64,000 nt of DNA from Pseudomonas sp. ML96 (GTDB taxonomy: Bacteria > Pseudomonadota > Gammaproteobacteria > Pseudomonadales > Pseudomonadaceae). The DNA lies in contig NZ_JPMY01000045.1 in assembly GCF_000761545.1 (NCBI RefSeq), forward strand, positions 62,001-126,000. The letters are read 5' to 3'. The number at the start of each line of letters is the position of its first letter. The stretch's first letter is position 1. Under the pieces are notes generated by a model. It saw only the letters and a program-made list of their open reading frames with translations. It was not told the origin of the DNA and did not search any database. The translations under genes were made by a program, and so were the position numbers. Shown piece after piece: positions 41,693-49,239 of the stretch.

Positions 41693-41718
41693 ACAAGGCC
41701 CGCGATTGCGGGCCTTGT
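41693..41718. terminator. Bidirectional intrinsic terminator
   Basis: Perfect 11-bp stem, ACAAGGCCCGC 41693-41703 with its complement 41708-41718, GATT loop, followed by CGTTTC. It sits between the stops of the convergent genes at 41690 and 41730. Confidence 0.85.
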
Positions 41719-41729
41719 CGTTTCTGCCA

Positions 41730-42845
41730 TCAGCTCTTGCCGCTGCTGCACTTGGCCTGGGCTTGTGGCGGCGTCAGGTTGCGGATCGAGGTGTAGAACA
41801 GCTCGCAGGTCTGCACCTGGTCCGTCACCTGCCACTTCTGCGTGCAGCTGTTAAGGGTCTGCTGCGGATCGGCGGCCGGGTTCTGGCCCATGCCGGCCTG
41901 CCAGCAGGCTGCGCTGATGTCCTGGCCCATGACCTTGAGTCCGGCGGCGTCGGCTTTCGCCTGGTCGCCGTCATAGTTTTCCGGATCGGCCGCGTACCAG
42001 ATGTAGCTCGGGTGGTTGGCACCGAGCACCGGCACGCTCTGGCCTGGGGCCGGGGTGATCTCGTCCAGGCCCAGCACGCCGATATTCACCTTGTACTGGC
42101 TGTTGACCCAGCTGCGCACCGGGCCGCCGAACGCGACCATGGGCAGCGGAGTGCCGGCGCCCGCGGTGAGCTGGGCGACCATGGTGGTCTGGTAGTCGGT
42201 GAAATAGCCGTAGACGCCTTCCAGATCGCTACCGGCGCTGGCGGGTGCGGCGATCGGGGCGATGTCGATGATGGTCTGGTAGGCCGGAGTCTGCGCCGCG
42301 GCTACGCCGTTCTCGGTGAGCAGTGAGGCCCAACGATCGGTGGTCTTGGATTCCAGGTAGTCCTGGGCCTGGGTCAGCGAGTAGTCCGGTGGGAAGTGCA
42401 GCAGCTCTACGCTCTTGCGGTTTTCCAGGGCCATGCCCAGGGGCAGGAAGAAGTACCAGCTGTACTGCCACTTGCCGTCGCCGTTGAGCTTGCTGGCGCC
42501 GTCGAAGGCCATATCACCAGCGTTGAGCAAGTTGGTCAGCGGTGTGCCGTAGTCGGCCGGCACGCCAGTGAAACTGGCAGAAAGTGTGTCGCCGTCACGG
42601 CTCACGGCGACCGTGGCATCGGCGTAGCCATCACGCTGCAGGCTCTGCTTGAGGTAGTGCTCGGCGGTCTGCTCGAGGGTCCAGTTGCGATAGCAGATGA
42701 CGCTGCAGTTGTTGGGGTAGGCGAATAACCGGGTGACTCGTTCGCTGCTGCCCAGGCTGACCTGCAATGCCCCGGCGTGGGCCTGGACGGCGCTAGCGAT
42801 CAGCAATGCGGCCAGAGCGGCTCTCGTTCCATAGTGCTTGTACAT
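41730..42845 (-). CDS. Secreted protein of unknown function
   Basis: 371 aa. Sec signal peptide with cleavage near VQAHAG. Six or more Cys (NNCSVICYR, AACWQ, NSCTQKW, QTCELF, KCSSGKS) are arranged as likely disulfides, so it is periplasmic or secreted. It has Trp/Tyr-rich segments (WQYSWYFFLPLG, SYIWYAADPENYDGD). I do not recognise a family. The ATG has AAGGAG 5-6 nt upstream. Followed by a bidirectional terminator. Confidence 0.72.
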   Translation of the reverse strand: MYKHYGTRAALAALLIASAVQAHAGALQVSLGSSERVTRLFAYPNNCSVICYRNWTLEQTAEHYLKQSLQRDGYADATVAVSRDGDTLSASFTGVPADYGTPLTNLLNAGDMAFDGASKLNGDGKWQYSWYFFLPLGMALENRKSVELLHFPPDYSLTQAQDYLESKTTDRWASLLTENGVAAAQTPAYQTIIDIAPIAAPASAGSDLEGVYGYFTDYQTTMVAQLTAGAGTPLPMVAFGGPVRSWVNSQYKVNIGVLGLDEITPAPGQSVPVLGANHPSYIWYAADPENYDGDQAKADAAGLKVMGQDISAACWQAGMGQNPAADPQQTLNSCTQKWQVTDQVQTCELFYTSIRNLTPPQAQAKCSSGKS

Positions 42846-42905
42846 CTACTTCTCCTTGTTGGACCCGGTCCCCGCCGGGCTCTGGGCAACAAATGAAGCA
42901 GAGTT

Positions 42906-43379
42906 TTACGAGCTCAGGTAGCCGCTGCAGCACTTCTTGAATTTCTGCCCGCCACCGCAGGGGCAAGGGTCGTTGCGACCGGCCTTGAGTGGCGTGGTGG
43001 GATCGAGGAAGTACCAGCGCCCATCACGCTGGACGAAGGCCGAGCGCTCGCGATGACTGTGTTCGCCGCTGCCGTCGTGCCAGCGCGCGGTGAAGGTAAC
43101 GAAGGCATGCTCGGGTTGCGCGCCGACCAGCTCGTGGCTTTCCACCTCGAGCCCCAGCCAGGTGCTGCCCAGGCTCCAGGCACGCATGCTCTCGCTGTCC
43201 AGTGCCGTCTGTTGCGCGGGCAGGGTAGTGGCGACCAGGTAGTCGACCAGGCCCAGCACATAGGCGCTGTAGCGCGAGCGCATCAGATGCTCGGCACTGG
43301 GCGCCGGTGTGCCTTGGTGATAGTGGCCGCAGCAACTCTCCAGCGAGCTGCCGCTACCGCAGGGGCAGGCTTGGCTCAT
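42906..43379 (-). CDS. YchJ-family protein with two SEC-C zinc motifs
   Basis: 157 aa. It begins SQACPCGSGSSLESCCGHYH (N-terminal SEC-C) and ends RNDPCPCGGGQKFKKCCSGY (C-terminal SEC-C), with the NTF2-like YchJ domain between, including SRYSAYVLGLVDYLVATT and FTARWHDG. Two zinc sites flank one fold. The biochemical role is unknown. It lies 4 bp downstream of the 43384 gene and is probably co-transcribed. A second SEC-C protein is 2.5 kb away on the same strand. Confidence 0.88.
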   Translation of the reverse strand: MSQACPCGSGSSLESCCGHYHQGTPAPSAEHLMRSRYSAYVLGLVDYLVATTLPAQQTALDSESMRAWSLGSTWLGLEVESHELVGAQPEHAFVTFTARWHDGSGEHSHRERSAFVQRDGRWYFLDPTTPLKAGRNDPCPCGGGQKFKKCCSGYLSS

Positions 43380-43383
43380 AGGG

Positions 43384-43881
43384 TCACCACCAGTACTTGC
43401 CGAAGTTTTGCGGGTTGGCCCAGAACTTGGCATTGAGCCAGTCCGGTACCTGTTTGTAGTCGCGCAGGTCGTAGGTGAACAGGGTGAGCGTCTGCCCTTC
43501 GCGCTGGAAGCTTTCCGTGGCCTGCAGAGCCAGGGCGAACAGCTCGGTTTCCTGCCAGCCACAGGCGTTCAGGTCGACCAGTACGGCCATCCGGCTGGCG
43601 TTGAGGTTGCGGATGCCGCCCAGCAGTTCCAGCGCGGTGCGCTTGGGCAGGTGCTCCAGGCAGTCCACCACAAGTGCAAGATCGTAACGTTGGGCCGCCA
43701 GTTCGGTGGGTAATGCTCCGGCCGGAGCCTGGGCAACCAGCGCCTGCGGGTGTGCCTGCTGGAATGCGGTGATGGCAGGCAGCTGGCTGGCGCCGACCAG
43801 CAGCAGGCGCTGCGGTTCATGGTGGTCGAGCAGGGCGGCGAGCGCCTGCTGTGGGGTACGCGAGGACGGATTGTGATTCAT
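43384..43881 (-). CDS. Methyltransferase-like fold protein of unknown function
   Basis: 165 aa. The Rossmann-like pattern RLLLVGASQLPAI, then YDLALVVDCLEHLPKRTALELLGGIRNL, resembles the SAM-methyltransferase fold, but the glycine-rich SAM loop is degenerate. The C-terminus WLNAKFWANPQNFGKYWW is unusual in being Trp/Asn-rich. It may belong to a Pseudomonas DUF (DUF6231 is my tentative recollection). Operon with the YchJ gene; diverges from the OmpA lipoprotein pair. Confidence 0.65.
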   Translation of the reverse strand: MNHNPSSRTPQQALAALLDHHEPQRLLLVGASQLPAITAFQQAHPQALVAQAPAGALPTELAAQRYDLALVVDCLEHLPKRTALELLGGIRNLNASRMAVLVDLNACGWQETELFALALQATESFQREGQTLTLFTYDLRDYKQVPDWLNAKFWANPQNFGKYWW

Positions 43882-44043
43882 GGCGCACAGATTCGCTGAA
43901 GGTATGCCAAGACTATCGCGCCCTGCGCCCCGATCCTATGGATATTGGTATGGAAAGTGCCTATAACTGGCGGATAGTAAGGAAGCGATCTTTACTTCTT
44001 TGCTGTCGGTTATGCCGATTTCCTAAACAGGAGACCTAAGAAG

Positions 44044-44667
44044 ATGAGTATCACAAGGAAAGCAGTACCCCTGATTCTGGCGAGCAGTCTGTTGACCGGC
44101 TGTGCAGGCATTCAGAAAACCGATTGGCCGACCTGTGCGGCTGTGGGTGGTGTGACTGGTGCAGCGCTGGGCGCGATCGAAAACTCCGAGTGGGCCGGTT
44201 ACGGCGCGCTAGTCGGTGCTGGTGTAGCCGCAGCTTATTGCTGGGTGCATGGCGCTGAGGAGCAGGTTGCAGTGGTCGAAGAGACCGTCGTTGAGGAAGT
44301 GGTTGCCGAACCCGCCGAGCCGGTACGCGTCGAGCTGGACGTCAAGTTCGACTTCGACAAGTCGGTGGTCAAGGAAGAAAGCCAAGGCGACATCAAAGCG
44401 CTGGCCGACTTCATGAGCCAATACCCATCCACCAGCACCGTGGTTGAAGGTCACACCGACTCCGTCGGTACCGACGCTTACAACCAGGGCCTGTCCGAGC
44501 GCCGTGCCAATGCCGTGCGTGACGTACTGGTCAACCAGTACGGCGTAGGTGGCGACCGCGTGAGTTCGGTCGGCTATGGCGAGAGCCGTCCGGTGGCTGA
44601 CAACGCCACCAGCGAAGGCCGCGCCATCAACCGTCGCGTTGAAGCCGAGGTCGAAGCTCGCCCCTAA
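44044..44667 (+). CDS. OmpA-family lipoprotein (first of tandem pair)
   Basis: 207 aa. Lipobox LLTGC gives Cys20; a Gly/Ala-rich glycine-zipper-like segment (GGVTGAALGAIENSEWAGYG) follows, then a Glu/Val-rich linker and an OmpA C-terminal peptidoglycan-binding domain with VKFDFDKSVV, VEGHTDSVGTDAYNQGLSERRA and GYGESRPVADN...INRRV. It tethers the outer membrane to peptidoglycan. AGGAG is 10 nt before the ATG. The domain is almost identical to that of the next gene. Confidence 0.9.
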   Translation: MSITRKAVPLILASSLLTGCAGIQKTDWPTCAAVGGVTGAALGAIENSEWAGYGALVGAGVAAAYCWVHGAEEQVAVVEETVVEEVVAEPAEPVRVELDVKFDFDKSVVKEESQGDIKALADFMSQYPSTSTVVEGHTDSVGTDAYNQGLSERRANAVRDVLVNQYGVGGDRVSSVGYGESRPVADNATSEGRAINRRVEAEVEARP

Positions 44668-44753
44668 GTAGTCTTCTCCCGGCAAGGCGGCTGTAGCACA
44701 GCGCGCAGTCGTCCACCGGGACTGGCTTGTACACTTTGGGGGACGGGTCTTTA

Positions 44754-44791
44754 CTCCTGTGTTACCGGTAATCGAACCGGTGACACAGGAG
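44754..44791 (+). promoter_or_regulatory. Hairpin sequestering the ribosome binding site of the second OmpA gene
   Basis: 16-nt arms at 44754-44769 (CTCCTGTGTTACCGGT) and 44776-44791 pair with one G-U wobble around a 6-nt loop. The 3' arm includes ACAGGAG, the SD of the gene at 44800. The structure should block initiation unless opened, suggesting thermal, ligand, protein or sRNA control. It has no U-tract, so it is not an ordinary terminator. Confidence 0.7.
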
Positions 44792-44799
44792 ATCCCGCC

Positions 44800-45537
44800 A
44801 TGAGAAGCATCTCAAGGGCAGTTGTACCCCTTCTCTTGGTCAGTAGTGTTCTCTCAGGTTGCGTCACGACTTCCAGTACGGGAGATGCGCCGCTCAACCA
44901 AGGGAACTGGCCCATTTGTACGGCGATTGGCGGCCTGGCCGGAGGAGGTCTTGGCGCCATCGAGAGTTCTGCTTGGGCAGCTGGAGGTGCGGTGGCCGGT
45001 GCGGTCATCGGAACCTTGGTCTGCTATGCCCAGGACGGTGACCAGGATGGCGACGGTGTATTCGACCGTCGTGACCGTTGCCCCGATACCCCGCCCAACA
45101 CCCCGGTACGCCACAACGGATGCCCGTTGCCCGAGTATCCGGATTCCGCACCCGCTGCTGAGCCTGTAGTCGAGGCCGGTGAACCGGTACGCGTCGAGCT
45201 GGACGTCAAGTTCGATTACGACAAGTCCGTGGTCAAGGAAGAAAGCCAGGCCGATATCAAAGCGGTGGCTGACTTCATGAGCCAATACCCGCAGACCAGC
45301 ACCACCGTGGAAGGCCACACCGACTCCAATGGCTCTGATGCATACAATCAGGGGCTGTCCGAGCGGCGTGCCAATGCGGTGCGTGACGTGCTGGTCAACC
45401 AGTACGGCGTGGCGAGTGATCGGGTGTCGTCGGTAGGGTACGGCGAGTCTCGCCCGGTGGCCGACAATGGCACCGACGAAGGCCGTGCCGTGAACCGTCG
45501 GGTCGAGGCGTCAGTCGAGGCGCAACCCGCGCAATAG
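44800..45537 (+). CDS. OmpA-family lipoprotein with thrombospondin type 3 calcium repeat
   Basis: 245 aa. Lipobox VLSGC (Cys21); a glycine-zipper-like stretch; a TSP3-type calcium loop DGDQDGDGVFDRRDRCPDTP with a following Cys; then the OmpA domain, VKFDYDKSVVKEESQADI and VEGHTDSNGSDAYNQG. It is a paralogue of the upstream gene with the TSP3 insert added. Its SD lies in the 3' arm of a long hairpin (44754-44791), so translation may be regulated. Confidence 0.9.
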   Translation: MRSISRAVVPLLLVSSVLSGCVTTSSTGDAPLNQGNWPICTAIGGLAGGGLGAIESSAWAAGGAVAGAVIGTLVCYAQDGDQDGDGVFDRRDRCPDTPPNTPVRHNGCPLPEYPDSAPAAEPVVEAGEPVRVELDVKFDYDKSVVKEESQADIKAVADFMSQYPQTSTTVEGHTDSNGSDAYNQGLSERRANAVRDVLVNQYGVASDRVSSVGYGESRPVADNGTDEGRAVNRRVEASVEAQPAQ

Positions 45538-45556
45538 CGTTTTTGGCGGTGATCTA

Positions 45557-45586
45557 CTCCCGCGCCACTCTCGGGTGGTGCGGGAG
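45557..45586. terminator. Hairpin between convergent genes, possible terminator
   Basis: 12-bp stem with one G-U pair (45557-45568 with 45575-45586), loop TCTCGG, between the OmpA stop (45537) and the CopD stop (45601). It lacks a U-tract in either direction, so termination efficiency is uncertain. Confidence 0.45.
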
Positions 45587-45600
45587 CTGATTCGGCCCTA

Positions 45601-46065
45601 TCAGAAAGTCGGGCGGGCGGCCGCAATGGCCACCAGAGCAAGCCCCACCAGCAGATTGCTTCCCACCAGGCGGCGGATATGCCCGAGAGCCTCGCCACCT
45701 GCCGGCCAGTTCTGCGCCTCCACGGCGCGGCGCAGCAGCGGCAACTGCAGGAAGCGCACGCGCAGGAACAGGGCGAGCATCACCAGATACAGGCCCATCA
45801 TGATTTGCACATAGCGCGGCGCCGTCTCGAATCCGGCGAAACGCATATGCAGCATGCCCATACCGGAAACAGGCAGTACTAGCACGGCGATCCAGACCCA
45901 CAGGAAGAAGCGTTGGAACACTTCCAGCCACAGGCTCAGGCGCTCCGGCGCTTGTAGTTTGGCCACGGCGGCGGGGCGCAGAATCATCCAGGCGAAGAAC
46001 ATTCCACCGACCCAGACCAGGGTGGCCAGCACATGCACGGCGTAGAGGGCAGCAAAGACAGTCAT
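45601..46065 (-). CDS. CopD-family inner membrane protein
   Basis: 154 aa, four hydrophobic segments. Features are HVLATLVWVGGMFFAWMILRPAA at the N-terminus, including the conserved His and the W.GG motif of CopD/YcnJ domain proteins, and a second His pair MGMLHMRF. It is often linked to copper or haem in the membrane; no copC or copper-responsive gene is adjacent. ATG 46065 with GGAG upstream; a TTG at 46071 is possible. Divergent from dinG. Confidence 0.8.
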   Translation of the reverse strand: MTVFAALYAVHVLATLVWVGGMFFAWMILRPAAVAKLQAPERLSLWLEVFQRFFLWVWIAVLVLPVSGMGMLHMRFAGFETAPRYVQIMMGLYLVMLALFLRVRFLQLPLLRRAVEAQNWPAGGEALGHIRRLVGSNLLVGLALVAIAAARPTF

Positions 46066-46146
46066 CGGCAAGCTCCGGTTAGCGATGGCGCGCGAGCATA
46101 ACCTATCGGTAAACTACTGAAAATTTATCCAGCCTTTTCCGCGCCC

Positions 46147-48294
46147 ATGCTCAGCTCCGAACTCAAGTCCCAGATCCAGGGCGCCTACAGCCGTTTCCTC
46201 GAAGCCAAGGGGCTCAAGGCCCGCTATGGCCAGCGCCTGATGATCGCCGAGGTGGCCAAGGTGCTGGGCACCATCGAGCACAACGACGAAGGTCAGCGTG
46301 ATGGCGAACCCGCCGTGGTTGCGGTGGAGGCGGGCACCGGTACCGGCAAGACGGTGGCCTACAGCCTGGCCGCCATCCCCACTGCCAAGGCCGCCGGCAA
46401 GCGCCTGGTGATCGCCACTGCCACCGTGGCGCTGCAGGAGCAGATCGTGCACAAGGACCTGCCGGACCTGATGCGCAACGCCGGCCTGCAGTTCAGTTTC
46501 GCCCTGGCCAAGGGTCGCGGCCGCTACCTGTGCCTGTCCAAGCTGGACATGCTGCTGCAGGAAGGCCAGGCGCAGAGTGCCACCGCGCAGATGTTCGAGG
46601 AAGAAGGTTTCCGCATCGACGTCGACGAAAACAGCCAGAAGCTCTACAGCAAGATGATCGAGAGGCTTGCCGGCAACCGCTGGGACGGCGACCGCGACAG
46701 CTGGCCTGAGGAGCTGGAAGATCAGGTCTGGGGCACCCTGACCACCGATCACAGCCAGTGCACCAGCCGCCATTGCCCGAATTTCCAGCAGTGCGCCTTC
46801 TATAAGGCGCGCGAAGGCATGACCAAGGTCGACGTGATCGTCACCAACCACGACATGGTTCTCGCCGACCTGGCCCTGGGCGGCGGCGCCGTGCTGCCGG
46901 ACCCGCGCGAGACGCTCTACGTATTCGACGAAGGCCATCACCTGCCGGACAAGGCCATCGGCCACTTCGCCCACTTCACCCGCCTGCGCAGCACCGCCGA
47001 TTGGCTCGGCCAGGTAGAAAAGAACCTGACCAAGCTGCTGGCCCAGCACCCGCTGCCCGGCGACCTCGGTCGCCTGATCGAGCAGGTGCCGGAGCAGGCC
47101 CGCGAGCTGCGCACTCAGCAGCAGTTCATGTTCAGCGCCTGTGAGCAGTTGGCCGACTTCCGCGCCGGCGAAGACATGGAAGGCCGCGAGCGCCCGCGCC
47201 ATCGCTTCGAGGGCGGCCTGGTGCCCGAGCATCTGCGCGAGCTGGGCATTGAATTGAAGAAGGGCTTCGCCAAGCTCACCGACGTGTTTACCCGCCTCAC
47301 CGAACTGATCAAGCAGGCCATGGACGACGAAGGCACCAGCTTGGGGCTGGCCAGCCACCAGGCCGAGGAATGGTACCCGCTGTTCGGCAGCCTGCTGTCA
47401 CGCGCCCAGGGCAACTGGGAACTGTGGACCGCCTTCACTGTCGAGGACCCGGAAGACAGCCCGCCGATGGCGCGCTGGCTGACCCTGGCCGACAGCGGCG
47501 CGCAGTTCGATATCGAGGTCAACGCCAGCCCGATCCTCGCCGCCGAGACCCTGCGTCGCAACCTGTGGAATGTCGCCTACGGCGCCCTGGTGACTTCGGC
47601 CACTCTGACCGCGCTGGGCACCTTCGACCGTTTTCGTATGCGCTCCGGTATACCCAAGGCAGCGGTTACAGCCGTGGTACCCAGCCCGTTCCACCATGCC
47701 GATGCCGGCGTACTACGCGTGCCTGACCTCAAGGCCGACCCGCGCGATGCCGCCGCCCACACCGCGGCCATCGTCCGCGACCTGCCGGAACTGGTGAAGG
47801 GCGCGCGCGGCACCCTCGTGCTGTATTCCTCGCGCAAGCAAATGCAGGACGTGTTCGACGGCCTCGACCGCGACTGGCGCAAGCGCGTGCTGATCCAGGG
47901 CAACCTGTCCAAGCAGGAGACCCTGAACAAGCACAAGGCGCGGGTCGACGACGGCGAGGAGAGCGTGCTGTTCGGCCTGGCCAGCTTCGCCGAGGGTGTC
48001 GACCTGCCGGGTGCCTATTGCGAACACGTGGTGATCGCCAAGATCCCCTTCGCCGTGCCGGACGATCCGGTGGAGGCGGCGCTGGCCGAGTGGATCGAGG
48101 CGCGTGGCGGCAATCCGTTCATGGAGATCGCCGTGCCCGACGCATCCTTGCGCCTGATCCAGGCCTGCGGTCGTCTGCTGCGCACCGAGGCCGACCGCGG
48201 CATCATCACCCTGCTGGATCGCCGCGTGGTGACCCAGCGTTACGGCAAGGCCATCCTCAACGCCTTGCCGCCGTTCCGCCGCGAGATCGCCTGA
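46147..48294 (+). CDS. dinG: ATP-dependent DNA helicase DinG
   Basis: 715 aa, XPD-like superfamily 2 helicase. Walker A is EAGTGTGKT at 61-69; the Walker B box is DEGH at 261-264; Cys residues RYLC, SQCTSRHCPNFQQC ligate the 4Fe-4S cluster between motifs Ia and II; motif VI is near IQACGRLLRTEADRG. It unwinds D-loops, R-loops and forks 5' to 3'. Full length, with the start 8 bp after AGCCTTTTCC (weak SD). Confidence 0.94.
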   Translation: MLSSELKSQIQGAYSRFLEAKGLKARYGQRLMIAEVAKVLGTIEHNDEGQRDGEPAVVAVEAGTGTGKTVAYSLAAIPTAKAAGKRLVIATATVALQEQIVHKDLPDLMRNAGLQFSFALAKGRGRYLCLSKLDMLLQEGQAQSATAQMFEEEGFRIDVDENSQKLYSKMIERLAGNRWDGDRDSWPEELEDQVWGTLTTDHSQCTSRHCPNFQQCAFYKAREGMTKVDVIVTNHDMVLADLALGGGAVLPDPRETLYVFDEGHHLPDKAIGHFAHFTRLRSTADWLGQVEKNLTKLLAQHPLPGDLGRLIEQVPEQARELRTQQQFMFSACEQLADFRAGEDMEGRERPRHRFEGGLVPEHLRELGIELKKGFAKLTDVFTRLTELIKQAMDDEGTSLGLASHQAEEWYPLFGSLLSRAQGNWELWTAFTVEDPEDSPPMARWLTLADSGAQFDIEVNASPILAAETLRRNLWNVAYGALVTSATLTALGTFDRFRMRSGIPKAAVTAVVPSPFHHADAGVLRVPDLKADPRDAAAHTAAIVRDLPELVKGARGTLVLYSSRKQMQDVFDGLDRDWRKRVLIQGNLSKQETLNKHKARVDDGEESVLFGLASFAEGVDLPGAYCEHVVIAKIPFAVPDDPVEAALAEWIEARGGNPFMEIAVPDASLRLIQACGRLLRTEADRGIITLLDRRVVTQRYGKAILNALPPFRREIA

Positions 48295-48321
48295 TCCCCT
48301 TTACCTGTCAGCGAGTTGGCC

Positions 48322-49145
48322 ATGCGCACCATCCTGATCACCGGCTGTTCCTCGGGTATCGGCCACGCCACGGCGCTGGCCTGTCGTGACGCTGGCTGGC
48401 GGGTGTTCGCAGCGCACGCAAGGCGGCCGACGTCGAGCACCTGCAGGCCGAGGGTTTCGAGGCGGTGCAGCTCGACCTGGATGATTCCGCCAGCATCGCC
48501 GCGGCCCTGGCCTGGGTGCTGGAACGCAGTGGTGGCGGCCTGGATGCCTTGTTCAACAACGCCGGCTACGGCCAACCCGGCGCCATCGAGGACCTGCCTC
48601 GTGCGGCCTGGCGCGAGCAGTTCGAGAGCAACCTGTTCGGTCCGATCGAGCTGACCGCTGCTGTGCTGCCGGTCATGCGCCGTCAGGGCCACGGTCGCAT
48701 CCTGTTCAACAGCTCGGTGCTGGGCTATGCGGCGCTGCCATTGCGCGGCGCCTACAACGCTTCCAAGTTCGCCATGGAGGGGCTGGTCGACACCCTGCGT
48801 CTGGAGCTGGCTGGCAGCGGTATCGAGGCGGTGTTGATCGAGCCGGGGCCGATCATTGCGCGCTTCCGCGCCAACAGCCTGCTGGCCCTGCGCAAACACG
48901 TGGATACCGCGCGTGGCGCCCATGCTGCCAGTTACTCGGTGATGGAGGAGCGTCTGGCCCGCGAGGGTGCGGCGGTCAAATTCACCCTGCCGGCGGAAGC
49001 GGTGGCCGAGGCCGTGCTGCAGGCGCTGGACAGCCGCGTGCCACGTACCCGCTACCCGGTGACGGTGCCGGCCAAGCTGTTCCGCCTGCTCAATCGCCTG
49101 CTCCCGGACCGGTTGCTGGATCGAATCAAGGCCAGCTCTGTCTGA
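48322..49145 (+). pseudogene. Short-chain dehydrogenase/reductase interrupted by a frameshift
   Basis: From ATG 48322 the first ~30 codons encode an SDR N-terminus (RTILITGCSSGIGHATALAC...GWRVFA with the TG..GIG cofactor site). The downstream frame resumes with ARKAADVEHLQAEGFEAVQLD, NNAGYG, FNSSVLGYAALPLRGAYNASKFAMEG (catalytic S...Y..K) and a normal C-terminus to 49145. The two parts are in different frames; the switch lies at 48408-48414, where a single missing base (GTTCGC|AGCGCA) would restore one 275-aa enzyme. Either a recent pseudogene or a sequencing error. No slippery heptamer is seen there. Confidence 0.72.
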
Positions 49146-49239
49146 AATCAGGCACTTGCGTTGTCGCTAGACGGGCTCCGGGGTGGCAATCGCAACCCTG
49201 CCTGGTGTCTACTTGGACATCTTCCGGAGTGCCTGTTCA

